Source: Burkholderia sp. SRS-46
Lineage (GTDB): Bacteria; Pseudomonadota; Gammaproteobacteria; Burkholderiales; Burkholderiaceae
NCBI RefSeq assembly: GCF_004343775.1
Contig: NZ_PTXL01000016.1
Span: 62,001 to 126,000 of the forward strand
Length of the DNA stretch: 64,000 bases
Direction of reading: 5' to 3'
Below, piece by piece: positions 22,619-31,331 of this stretch. The notes beneath the pieces were generated by a model. It did no database searches. It saw only the letters and a program-made list of their open reading frames with translations, and had not been told where the DNA came from. The position numbers were made by a program, and so were the translations under genes. Positions within the stretch are counted from its first letter, which is position 1. Every line of letters starts with the position of its first letter.

Positions 22619-24496
22619 CTAAATCAACGGGCGCGTTCCGGGACGCGCAGGACATCGCCGCAGTTCCCGACCGGTCTGCGACGAGCGAATGACCAACTCG
22701 ACGTAGCTGTTCGTCGCGGCGTACGGCGCGAATAGCGTGTCGAGCGTTCTCGCGAGTACGTGCAACGTGACGTCGCGCAACATGGCGTCGTCGAGCGATA
22801 CCACGACCTCAATGCCCCGCACGAACGACGGAAACTGGTTGTCGAGCGGCATCCACCTGATCGCAGGCTCGTAGTCGAGGCCGGTGATCGCGTCGATGCT
22901 GCGTTGCGCGACGATGCTTGCACGCGGAGCGTGCAACCGCAAAAAGTCTTTGAATGCCTTCAGTCCGGTTTGCGTCAGATCAAACGGGTGCAGGGACATG
23001 CCCGCGACGACTCGCCAAAGCGAGTCGTGTCCGCGCGGCAAGGTGCTGGGCAGAGTCGGACGCGTGAGCAGCCGGATGGGGCAGGTCAGCGCTGCTCCCT
23101 CATGTAGGAGGTCGCTGTCCGGCGCGCCAATCGGCAACCGAGACGGCAGGTCGCCGTTGGTCGCCGTCACCTCGACCTCGATCTGCGGATGCTTCGGCAG
23201 GATACTACCGCCGTCCAGGCCAACCAGCGAGAGCAGAAGCGTCGAGCGCGCCGGTCCTGCCGCCGAGTGGGGGTCGCGAAACGCGGTCCAGTAGACGATC
23301 GAGGAATCGGCCGGGCGCCCATGACTGAAGGCTCCGTAGGGCAGCACGGTAGTGCGCGCGAGATTCCTTGACGACGGCGCGTGCTTGTCCTGTTCGGCTT
23401 CAGCCCGGTCGCCCAGATGGACGGCGTCGATCGAATACACGTTGAGCGGGGCACCGGTTTCCAGCGGCTCGGGCACGACCGGGTACGCGTTGTCAGCGCC
23501 CGTCAACTGGATCGGCGTCGCATTGCGCTTAAATAGGTTGATCACGGGCGTGCAGAACAACCGGAATGCACTCGCGTCCAGGTCGGTCAAGGTCGCCGCG
23601 GCGTCCGCCTGCAGCCCCGCCTGTTGGATCGCGACGTGCAACGTGAGGCGCTTTGCCGTCGGCGCGCGCGCAGCGCGACGCATCCGCCCGAGATCGACGT
23701 CGATGAAGTCGAACTTCTCAGGGAAGGCGAACGACTCGAGCAGAACCTGGTACGCGTCCGAGGTCGGCACCGATTCTTTCGGAAGGAGCCGCTCATTCTC
23801 GTTGAAGCCCACCGATTCGATCGGGATCTTTGACAATTTCGACCACCGACCACTTTGCTCGACTTCCACGAATGCGGCTCCGGCTTGCAGCAACAGTGCA
23901 TCGGCGAGCGCGGCAACCCGCGGTCGATCGCCGGTCAGATGAACGCGGACAGAGCCATGCGGGATCGCGTCATCGAAGGTCTCGGTTGCCGACGCGCTCG
24001 CGAACGTAATCGAGAGGATGCCTGCTACCTTGTCGGGCAACTGAACCACGGCGGGCGCCAGTGTGGCCGGCGCGTAGCGCGCAGCGTGAATGCGCAAAGG
24101 CGACAATTTCACGTCGTACGTGGTTTGAAACCGGCACGGCGCCGCATTGGCGTCGAGCAAGGTGCCACGGGGCATCGAGAGCGGCGTCGTCAACTGACCG
24201 AAGAGATCCGTCGGATCGAATTGCGCGATTGCACACGCAGGCATCGTCCGCAAGTACTCCGGGTACAACACTTCGAGTAGCGATTCCGTGAACTCCGGAT
24301 AGGTGTCCTCAAGCTTCGCATCGACACGGGCAGCCAGCAGCGCGAACGTCTGGACCATCCGGTCGACATGCAGGTCGCCTTGCCCATTTGCGATCCCAAG
24401 CCGCGCGCCGATTTTCGGATAGCGATGGGCAAATTCGGTGATGCCGCGTAACAGCAGGCCAACCTCGTATTCGTAGTGGGGTAGCAGGTTATCCAT
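22619..24496 (-). CDS. tssF: Type VI secretion baseplate protein TssF (orphan copy)
   Basis: A 625-residue TssF/ImpG/VasA protein. The N-terminus MDNLLPHYEYEVGLLLRGIT followed by FAHRYPKIGARLG and FALLAARVDAKLEDTYPEFTESLLEVLYPEYL is diagnostic. The C-terminal part (LTRPTLPSTLPRGHDSLWRVVAGMSLHP; RGIEVVVSLDD) also fits. TssF normally forms the wedge of the baseplate with TssG, TssE and TssK. None of these is in the window, so this is a stand-alone copy, possibly recruiting the adjacent VgrG spike. It is convergent with the 22046 gene (stops abut) and divergent from vgrG, about 130 bp apart. Confidence 0.93.
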   Translation of the reverse strand: MDNLLPHYEYEVGLLLRGITEFAHRYPKIGARLGIANGQGDLHVDRMVQTFALLAARVDAKLEDTYPEFTESLLEVLYPEYLRTMPACAIAQFDPTDLFGQLTTPLSMPRGTLLDANAAPCRFQTTYDVKLSPLRIHAARYAPATLAPAVVQLPDKVAGILSITFASASATETFDDAIPHGSVRVHLTGDRPRVAALADALLLQAGAAFVEVEQSGRWSKLSKIPIESVGFNENERLLPKESVPTSDAYQVLLESFAFPEKFDFIDVDLGRMRRAARAPTAKRLTLHVAIQQAGLQADAAATLTDLDASAFRLFCTPVINLFKRNATPIQLTGADNAYPVVPEPLETGAPLNVYSIDAVHLGDRAEAEQDKHAPSSRNLARTTVLPYGAFSHGRPADSSIVYWTAFRDPHSAAGPARSTLLLSLVGLDGGSILPKHPQIEVEVTATNGDLPSRLPIGAPDSDLLHEGAALTCPIRLLTRPTLPSTLPRGHDSLWRVVAGMSLHPFDLTQTGLKAFKDFLRLHAPRASIVAQRSIDAITGLDYEPAIRWMPLDNQFPSFVRGIEVVVSLDDAMLRDVTLHVLARTLDTLFAPYAATNSYVELVIRSSQTGRELRRCPARPGTRPLI

Positions 24497-24629
24497 TCAC
24501 CTTCCATACAGCTCCGTCCCCATATGCAAGGTTCAAGAAACGCAAAACTTGATCCTTCCGGGGGCAGGCAGTTTAAAATCCACCGACGAATAATATCCTG
24601 CCGTTCCTATGCGGGGTTCCGAGGGCGCC

Positions 24630-26741
24630 ATGCAACTGTCAGATATTCCGGGTTTCTTTGGGCTACAGAGCAACCGACTGTTCACCATTCAGACGCCAAT
24701 GAAAGGGCGGTCGGATCTGGTGCTGGTCGATTTTCAAGGCACTGAAGGCTTATCTCAAAATTTCGAGTTTCACGTTCGGCTTGCTTCTCAAGACCCGAAT
24801 ATCGAACTGAAGAAGTTGATCGGCCAGCCAGTGACAATTACGTTACAGCTGACCGACGCGCTGGCGAGTTCGGAAGAACGGTATTTCCACGGGTACGTCG
24901 CGAACTTCAGTCACCTCGATCACGACGGTAGCTTCACGATTTATAGCGCGACACTCGTGCCCTGGCTGTGGATGCTTTCGCGCAGCCGCGATATCCGCAT
25001 TTTTCAGGAAGAAAACACCGAGGCCATTCTCGCGAAGGTCTTTCGTGAGTACGGCAAGATTGCGTCGTTTGAGTTCCGGCTGTCAAAAGCGACGAAGAAT
25101 CGCAGCTACTGCACGCAATACCGAGAAACCGACCTCGAGTTCGTTGAGCGGCTGATGCAGGAAGACGGGCTGTTCTACTTTTTCGAGCATGCGAAAGACG
25201 GTCACAAGCTGGTCATCTCGGACAATTCGATTGCCGCAAAGCCGATCAGCGGCCGAAGCCCCGTGCTGCAGTACACGAAAGGCGAAGCGCTCGACAACCT
25301 GGCAGTTGTCACGTCGTTCCAGGCGAGCCGGCAACTGGAATCGAGTAGCGTCGGATTGAAGACATTCGACTACAAGGTGCCGCACGCGCGGCGGTTTGTG
25401 TCGGGTGGCACGGAAGTGAATCAGGGCGAAGTGCCGTCCTACGAAGTCTACGACTACCTGGGCGAGCACGGGTTCCCGGACAGCGATCGCGGCGAAGCGT
25501 TGACGCGTTTCAGGACGCAAGCGCTCGCCGCGCACAGTAAGGTCTTTATCGGGACGAGTACGAGCCGGCGGTTGTCGCCTGGGCAGTACTTCGAGCTCGA
25601 TGACCACTACGACCATGGCGCCGCGAAGGCCGAGGATCGTCAGTTCCTGCTGACGACGGTCACGCACAGCGGAACGAACAACTATCAGGCCAGCGAGGGT
25701 GGTGCGACGTACCAGAGTAGCTTCGTATGCATTCGCAAGAAGATCCCCTATCGCCCGGCGTTTACGATCGAGCGACCCTCGATCATCGGGCCGCAAACGG
25801 CCGTCGTCGTGGGGCCTCAGGGCGAGGAAATCTATACCGACAACCTTGGTCGCGTGAAGGTGCAATTCCATTGGGATCGGCTCGGCAAGCGCGATCAAGG
25901 TAGCTCGTGCTGGGTGCGCGTAGGGCAGCCGTGGGCAGGGCGCGGCTTCGGCATGATCCAGATCCCGCGGATCGGAGACGAGGTGGTCGTGATTTTCCTC
26001 GACGGTAGTCCGGACCGGCCCCTGATCATATCGAGCGTATACAACTCAGCCAACATGCCGCCGTGGGTTTTGCCGGGGAGCGCGACGCAAAGTGGGATTC
26101 TCACGAGATCGACCAAGACCGGGAACGTCAACACCGCCAACGCCATACGCTTCGAGGACAAGAAGGGCTCTGAAGAAGTCTGGTTGCACGCCGAAAAGGA
26201 TCAGCGCCTCGAGGTCGAGCACGACGAGTCGCACTGGGTCGGCAACGATCGCACGAAGAATATCGACCACGACGAAACGGTGCACGTGAAGCATGACCGA
26301 ACCGAAACCGTCGACAACAATGAGACGATCACGATCGGTGTGGATCGTACCGAGCACGTCGGCAATAACGAGACGCTGACGGTCGGCGGCAATCGGAACG
26401 AGACCATACACGGGATGGAGAACCTCGTGATCGCGCTCACCTCGACCGAGACGGTTGGGCTCGCGAAGGCACTGACCGTTGGCGGTGGATATCAGGTCAC
26501 GGTCGCTGGCGCAGTCAACACGACTGCTGGGTTGGCCAGTGCCGAAGAAGTGGGCTTGTCCAAGACGTCGATGGTGGGTCAGTCCTATACGATCAAGGCC
26601 GGCAAGGTGTTCGAGGTTACGGTCGGGAAGTCGACGTTTCGCATGGACGAGGACGGCAACATTACCCTCAAGGGCGTCAAGTTGCTCATAGAAGGATCTG
26701 GTCCGATCGAAATCAACGGCAAAGACGTGGACGTGAACTAA
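24630..26741 (+). CDS. vgrG: T6SS spike protein VgrG
   Basis: 703 residues starting at ATG 24630 (MQLSDIPGFFGLQSNRLF), with GAGGG upstream; an upstream ATG at 24609 is in frame. The gp27-like part covers about 1-380 (LYYFFEH-type motif LFYFFEHAKDGHKLVISD). The gp5 OB-fold follows (VVVGPQGEEIYTDNLGRVKVQFHWD, SCWVRVGQPWAG, RIGDEVVVIFLDGSPDRPLI). The end is a beta-helix of repeated D-x-x-E-T-V units (DHDETVHVKHDRTETVDNNE). The protein trimerises at the tip of the Hcp tube and carries effectors. It is followed after 4 bp by a DUF2169 adaptor gene. Confidence 0.96.
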   Translation: MQLSDIPGFFGLQSNRLFTIQTPMKGRSDLVLVDFQGTEGLSQNFEFHVRLASQDPNIELKKLIGQPVTITLQLTDALASSEERYFHGYVANFSHLDHDGSFTIYSATLVPWLWMLSRSRDIRIFQEENTEAILAKVFREYGKIASFEFRLSKATKNRSYCTQYRETDLEFVERLMQEDGLFYFFEHAKDGHKLVISDNSIAAKPISGRSPVLQYTKGEALDNLAVVTSFQASRQLESSSVGLKTFDYKVPHARRFVSGGTEVNQGEVPSYEVYDYLGEHGFPDSDRGEALTRFRTQALAAHSKVFIGTSTSRRLSPGQYFELDDHYDHGAAKAEDRQFLLTTVTHSGTNNYQASEGGATYQSSFVCIRKKIPYRPAFTIERPSIIGPQTAVVVGPQGEEIYTDNLGRVKVQFHWDRLGKRDQGSSCWVRVGQPWAGRGFGMIQIPRIGDEVVVIFLDGSPDRPLIISSVYNSANMPPWVLPGSATQSGILTRSTKTGNVNTANAIRFEDKKGSEEVWLHAEKDQRLEVEHDESHWVGNDRTKNIDHDETVHVKHDRTETVDNNETITIGVDRTEHVGNNETLTVGGNRNETIHGMENLVIALTSTETVGLAKALTVGGGYQVTVAGAVNTTAGLASAEEVGLSKTSMVGQSYTIKAGKVFEVTVGKSTFRMDEDGNITLKGVKLLIEGSGPIEINGKDVDVN

Positions 26742-26745
26742 TCCG

Positions 26746-28167
26746 ATGGAGTTCATCAACCACACTCCCTTTCCAGCGCTGGCCTTCGCTGGTGTTGATG
26801 CGCGTGAGCAGGAATTCCATGTCGTGGTTTTGCGGCAGACCCTGACATGGAACGACGCGCGCGACCTTTATTTCTCTGATGCGCAACAACCGTTGTGTGA
26901 GGCAGACGAATTCTTTGGTTCGGACACGCAGGGCAGTGTTCGACAGGAATCGGATTTGTGCCAGTACAAGCCGCGGTGCGACGTGATCGTCAACGCGACG
27001 GCCTATCCGCCCAGGGGGGCGGACGGGGGCGCTCCAGATAAATTCGACGTTCGACTTGTGGTGAGTCGACCTGGTTCGCCCGTGCCATTGCCGCTGGAGC
27101 CGCATGGACTCAATCCGCTAATGCCCGCTTCACCAGAGGCGATCAGTGCGTGGAAAGCGGAAGTCGAGCGAGCAAAGAAGGCGCCACCGCAAGGTGAACG
27201 CCTGATCGACAAGACGCTCGTTGTGACGGGGGCGCGTCACTTCGTTCGGCGGACGGGGTTGCGACGTCTCGCAGCCGCGCTGCTCAAGATTGGCTCTCTG
27301 GGCATCTTCCGCCTGCCGGCATGGCAATTAACGTCGCCGCTTCCAGCACGCGATATTCAGGTCAACTTAGAGCATGCGTTCGGTGGCCAATGTCGTATCG
27401 AGATGGGCAGCAAGGCTGCCGAGCAGGTCGCAAAGAAGCAACGGTTGACGCCTGACCAGGCGGATACCCACCCCGACGCGCCGTACGCCCCGGTCGCCCA
27501 TGATGCGTTTTCAGCCAACGTATCGGGACAAGGGTTCGTACGCGACTGGTATTTGGAGGCGACAGGTATCAACGTTGTCGCTGCGCCGCAAATCGAATAT
27601 GCGGCGCAGCCCATTACTGTGGCCGATTTCGAGTCGGGTCGGGTTGGAAAGCTAGCTGAATCGGCACCCCTTGTCGCTGGCTTGGGTATCCGCCCGAAAG
27701 GGCATCCCGAGCGCGCGAAGCTGGTCGGCACCATCGATCGCTCGTTCATCGAAAGCGACGCACCGCTGCCCAAAGATTTTGATTTTGCCGTCTGGAATGC
27801 GGCATGGCCAGACCAGCAGGTGGATGCGCTGCGAGGCGATGAACAGATCGAGCTGGTGAATTTGTGCGCGCCTGCTACTCTCCGTGCCACGACGGACACG
27901 TCCGGCAATGTCAGGTTGACGTTGAACCTCCCCGGACATCTGCCGTTCGCGCTGGTACGGTTCGAAAACGGGAGTATCGGGGAGTTAGAGGCACGACTCG
28001 ACACGGTGCTGATCGAACCCGATCAACGCGTAGTGTCGTGCGTGTGGCGAGCAACACTGGCGAAGCAACCTGGCGTGCGGGCCCTTGAACTGCGCATGCT
28101 CGAGCGCGGCGACGTCGACCTGATGACGTCCGCGACCCCACAAGGCGAGGGGAGGGCGCATGGCTGA
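26746..28167 (+). CDS. DUF2169-family T6SS effector adaptor
   Basis: A 473-residue DUF2169 protein opening MEFINHTPFPALAFAGVDAR, with EFHVVVLRQTLTWN and the segment VNLEHAFGGQCRIE, which are hallmark stretches. Such proteins help load PAAR-type effectors onto VgrG. The gene lies 4 bp after vgrG and overlaps the PAAR effector start by 8 bp. This gives a co-translated vgrG-adaptor-effector-immunity operon. Confidence 0.9.
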   Translation: MEFINHTPFPALAFAGVDAREQEFHVVVLRQTLTWNDARDLYFSDAQQPLCEADEFFGSDTQGSVRQESDLCQYKPRCDVIVNATAYPPRGADGGAPDKFDVRLVVSRPGSPVPLPLEPHGLNPLMPASPEAISAWKAEVERAKKAPPQGERLIDKTLVVTGARHFVRRTGLRRLAAALLKIGSLGIFRLPAWQLTSPLPARDIQVNLEHAFGGQCRIEMGSKAAEQVAKKQRLTPDQADTHPDAPYAPVAHDAFSANVSGQGFVRDWYLEATGINVVAAPQIEYAAQPITVADFESGRVGKLAESAPLVAGLGIRPKGHPERAKLVGTIDRSFIESDAPLPKDFDFAVWNAAWPDQQVDALRGDEQIELVNLCAPATLRATTDTSGNVRLTLNLPGHLPFALVRFENGSIGELEARLDTVLIEPDQRVVSCVWRATLAKQPGVRALELRMLERGDVDLMTSATPQGEGRAHG

Positions 28168-29545
28168 TCACCTCGGAGCTCGAAAGAACAGTTCGTTCAA
28201 GGCGGTTTCAACCGCGCCGTCAATCAACAAAACACCAGTCGGCAGCAGCACGCCCCCGCTGCCCTACCCAGTGACCGAGGACCTATCGAGCAGCATGGGT
28301 ACGGTGCCGAACGTCCGCTTCAACGGCGATCCGGCTTACGTGCTCAGTCAGAGCACCCAGCCAAGCTGCAAAGGGGATGCCGCAGGATCCTGTAACGGTG
28401 TGAAGAGCGGGACCGTGAGCGGTGAGGTGAAGCCGGTTAAGGGTTCGAGCACGGTTCGCATCACGGGCAAGCCGGTCATTCGCGAAGGGGATCCGTGCAC
28501 GCTCAATAGCGGGAATTGCCCGGGCATCTACGTGACCCAGTCTGCTCCGAGCGCATCGATTGACGGCGGCAAGCCGAGTGCCAGCAGTAATCCACCGGTC
28601 AAGCCGGAGACACCCAAGGAAGAGGGTTGGTGGGGTGCGGCGAGTCCGTGGGTACACGGCGTGCTAGGCGTCGCGAGCTTTGTGCCAGGCCTCTCCGTCG
28701 TCAGTGGAGCGGTCGATGCCGGGATCTATGCGGCGGAAGGAAATATGGTCGAGGCCGGCCTTTCCGCTGCGAGCATGATCCCCGGCGGGAAGGTGGTGAC
28801 CACGGCCGGCAAGCTTGCGAAAGGTGCTGTCGGCCTAGCCAAGGGCGCGCACGTCGCGGAGGAGGCAGCGAAAGCAGCCAAGGTGGCGAAAGAGGCGGAA
28901 GAGGCTGCGAAGGCGGCTAAGTTAGCGAAGGAGGCCGAAGAGGCCAAGAAAGCCCAAGCGGAAGCGGAACGACTCCGGAAGTTGAAAGAGGAAGGCGAGG
29001 CGGCAGAGAAGGGCAAAGACGGCCTGAAGGTCAAGCTGAAGCGGATGAAAGAGCACTTGGTGAAGTGCTTCAAGAAGAACGCGAAGGGCGACGCGAAAGA
29101 GTATGACCGTCAGCTGCTCGAGCAGGAAAAGGGCTTGAACGACCTGAGCGTGAAAGAGTATCTCGAAGGGCGAGCGCGCTATCAGCAGATCGGTCGGGCA
29201 GGCACTGGCGCCGCGCAGGCCGAGGCGAGAGCTGCGTACTCAGCCGAATTGACCGCCAAGTTTGAAAAGGCGTTGAGCAAGCAGGGTATCACCGGCGAGG
29301 CCGCCACGAAACAGGCCCAAGCAATGGCGGCGGATCGGATGAGCACGCTGGCTGCGTTGCATAATCCAGACATGATCGCAGGTGGCAAGGATGCCGTCAC
29401 CATGATGGGTGATCGCGGCGTCAACTCGTCCATCGGATCGCAGTGGAAGGATCGCGTAGCTGAGCTTGACGATGCGGCGAAAAAAGTCCCTGAGGCAGAG
29501 CGGGGGGGTACTAAAATGAACGCTAAGCTTAAGCGATGCCAATAG
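28160..29545 (+). CDS. T6SS effector: PAAR-like (DUF4150) head with Ntox15 (Tde-type) DNase tail
   Basis: 461 residues. Residues about 1-135 are a DUF4150 PAAR-like tip (TVPNVRFNGDPAYVLSQSTQ, SGTVSGEVKPVKGSSTVRIT). Two hydrophobic segments (150-215) and a long Ala/Glu/Lys coiled coil (225-310) follow. The C-terminal 140 residues form an Ntox15 toxin domain: NDLSVKEYLEGRARYQQIGR and the active-site HNPD at residues 401-404, an HxxD motif as in Agrobacterium Tde1. It then reads GNGKDAV-like AGGKDAVTMMGDRGVNSSIG and SQWKDRVAELD. By family it is a DNase delivered to rival cells. Its immunity gene is next. Confidence 0.9.
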   Translation: MADHLGARKNSSFKAVSTAPSINKTPVGSSTPPLPYPVTEDLSSSMGTVPNVRFNGDPAYVLSQSTQPSCKGDAAGSCNGVKSGTVSGEVKPVKGSSTVRITGKPVIREGDPCTLNSGNCPGIYVTQSAPSASIDGGKPSASSNPPVKPETPKEEGWWGAASPWVHGVLGVASFVPGLSVVSGAVDAGIYAAEGNMVEAGLSAASMIPGGKVVTTAGKLAKGAVGLAKGAHVAEEAAKAAKVAKEAEEAAKAAKLAKEAEEAKKAQAEAERLRKLKEEGEAAEKGKDGLKVKLKRMKEHLVKCFKKNAKGDAKEYDRQLLEQEKGLNDLSVKEYLEGRARYQQIGRAGTGAAQAEARAAYSAELTAKFEKALSKQGITGEAATKQAQAMAADRMSTLAALHNPDMIAGGKDAVTMMGDRGVNSSIGSQWKDRVAELDDAAKKVPEAERGGTKMNAKLKRCQ

Positions 29546-29557
29546 TGAGGAAGCGCA

Positions 29558-30226
29558 ATGGATAATTTCATGGAGAATTTCTTGGGGTACAAGGGATTCG
29601 GGCCAGCAATAGATCGACGCGACGTTCCCTCTGAAAAAATCGAGAAATTCCGGGGCAAGTTGCCGAACAAGCTACTGGAATACTGGCAGGAGTACGGGTG
29701 GTGCGGCTATGCCAACGGCTTGCTCTGGACGGTCGACCCGGACGAATGGGAAGACGAGTTGGAAGCGTGGATCGGCGAGACGGAATTCATGGAGCGCGAT
29801 GCGTATTACGTCATTGCGCGTACGGCCTTTGGTGGATTGATCCTGTGGGGCGAGAAGACCGGGCAGTCTCTGAAAGTCAAAACCCCGTATGGCATGATCT
29901 TTCCGTCCTTTGACGAGGAAGAGTTCGAAGAGGACGGCCCGGACCTATCTATCCAGCTCTTTTTTAGTACATGCAGCAAAGAGATGTTTGATCTGCTGGA
30001 TAGCGAAGAGGCGCCCCTCTTTGAGCGTGCACTAGACGAGCTGGGGCCTCTCGATCACACCACGATGTACGGGTTCGTCCCCGCGCTCGCGCTCGGCGGG
30101 ACACCGGCGCTCGAGCGCCTTCAAAAACTCGATGCGCATGTCCATCTGGACATTTTGTCTCAGGTGACGGAACTGCAAGTTATGCGCGACATTGCCCAAG
30201 ACGCTCGCGGTGCGGGATTGCTGTAG
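29558..30226 (+). CDS. Immunity protein (GAD-like plus DUF1851), Tdi1-type
   Basis: A 222-residue acidic protein. The N-terminal GAD-like region (ENFLGYKGFGPAIDRRDVPS, LPNKLLEYWQEYGWCGYANG, DPDEWEDELEAWIGETEF) and C-terminal DUF1851 part (FGLW-like AFGGLILWGEKTGQSLKV, PLFERALDELGPLDHTTMYGF) match the Tdi1 immunity family that neutralises Ntox15 DNases. It begins 12 bp after the effector stop, with GAGGAAG upstream. It should bind the toxin in the cytoplasm to spare the producer. Confidence 0.9.
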   Translation: MDNFMENFLGYKGFGPAIDRRDVPSEKIEKFRGKLPNKLLEYWQEYGWCGYANGLLWTVDPDEWEDELEAWIGETEFMERDAYYVIARTAFGGLILWGEKTGQSLKVKTPYGMIFPSFDEEEFEEDGPDLSIQLFFSTCSKEMFDLLDSEEAPLFERALDELGPLDHTTMYGFVPALALGGTPALERLQKLDAHVHLDILSQVTELQVMRDIAQDARGAGLL

Positions 30227-30279
30227 CAGGAAAATAGCGGAAATGACGCATGGTATGTCAACGATCCCAAACAACGAGC

Positions 30280-31173
30280 ATGCTCAAAAAATTCGTAGGC
30301 CATACCATTGCCGTGGTCATGGTGGCTGCCTCCACCGTCGCGACGGCCGTGACCCCCAGCGTCCCGGTACTGCGAGTAACGGCGCCTAATGGTCAGTCCA
30401 GCATTCTTGTCGGCTCCCTACACGTGCCAGTGGAGGGCCTGAACCAACCGTCACCGTCGATCTTTGCTGGGGCCCGCCACTATGTCATCGAGCACAGCGG
30501 GTTTTCGACCTTGCCGGCCGACACGTCTTCAGGATCCGGTACTGCGCAGCACTGGGCGAAATCGCTAACTGACGCTGAGATCAATATTTATCTGCGGCGG
30601 GCCAATTGTGCCGGACTGACGGAGACTTTTGCTCGGAACTTGCTCCAAGAGCCGACTCCGCATGAGTCGAACGGCCTCGCGTACACCATTTGCTCGCTAC
30701 CACGTCATGCAACGTCGCGGGACGCTTATTTGAACAGTATTGCCCCCGTCGCACTTGCTCTGCACCCAGAGGTCTTGGAGGATGCTGACTGGGTCGAACT
30801 GCAGCGTAGAAAGGTACCGGCCAGCTTCGACGTCAGCGGGTTCAGGTGGGCGCTCGCGCACGATCCGAAAACAGTGTTGGAGCAGACCCGTGACGCGCTG
30901 AACGTCGGCGACTACGACGCCATTCGCATTCAGGTCCTCGAGTCCCTCGGTTCACCGGCCGCGGCGACGGTCTTCACGAGGTACATGGTTGACGAACGAA
31001 ACGTCGAATGGCTTCCCCGTCTCGACGCAATCCTCAAGGACGGCCATGCCGTCGTCGTGGTGGGCGCGATGCATTTTCCTGGGCCATCTGGGCTGATCAC
31101 GCTCCTGCGTGAACGAGGTTACAAGGTCGACGCGATAGATTGGCCAAGTGTGGCCATTAGCGATACACCTTAA
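30280..31173 (+). CDS. TraB/GumN (TIKI-like) family exported protein
   Basis: About 297 residues from ATG 30280, which gives a clean signal peptide (MLKKFVGHTIAVVMVAASTV then ATA). VLRVTAPNGQSSILVGSLHVP at the start of the mature protein and the end motif AVVVVGAMHFPGPSGLITLL with RERGYKVD match TraB/GumN, a family related to TIKI metalloproteases (two G-x-x-H motifs). A longer frame from 30250 lacks a better start. It follows the immunity gene by 53 bp and may be co-transcribed. Its substrate is unknown. Confidence 0.85.
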   Translation: MLKKFVGHTIAVVMVAASTVATAVTPSVPVLRVTAPNGQSSILVGSLHVPVEGLNQPSPSIFAGARHYVIEHSGFSTLPADTSSGSGTAQHWAKSLTDAEINIYLRRANCAGLTETFARNLLQEPTPHESNGLAYTICSLPRHATSRDAYLNSIAPVALALHPEVLEDADWVELQRRKVPASFDVSGFRWALAHDPKTVLEQTRDALNVGDYDAIRIQVLESLGSPAAATVFTRYMVDERNVEWLPRLDAILKDGHAVVVVGAMHFPGPSGLITLLRERGYKVDAIDWPSVAISDTP

Positions 31174-31331
31174 GGCTTGGCCCGGTCCTGAAAAACGCAG
31201 CACGTTGAAAATGCAAACCAGTTCCGACGTTAGTATCTGTTATGTAAAATCGTTAGGGTTGCTTTCGAATAGAGTGGGCATCATGGAATTGGAACCTCGG
31301 AGGATTATTGCAATGTGGCGCGCGGATATAA

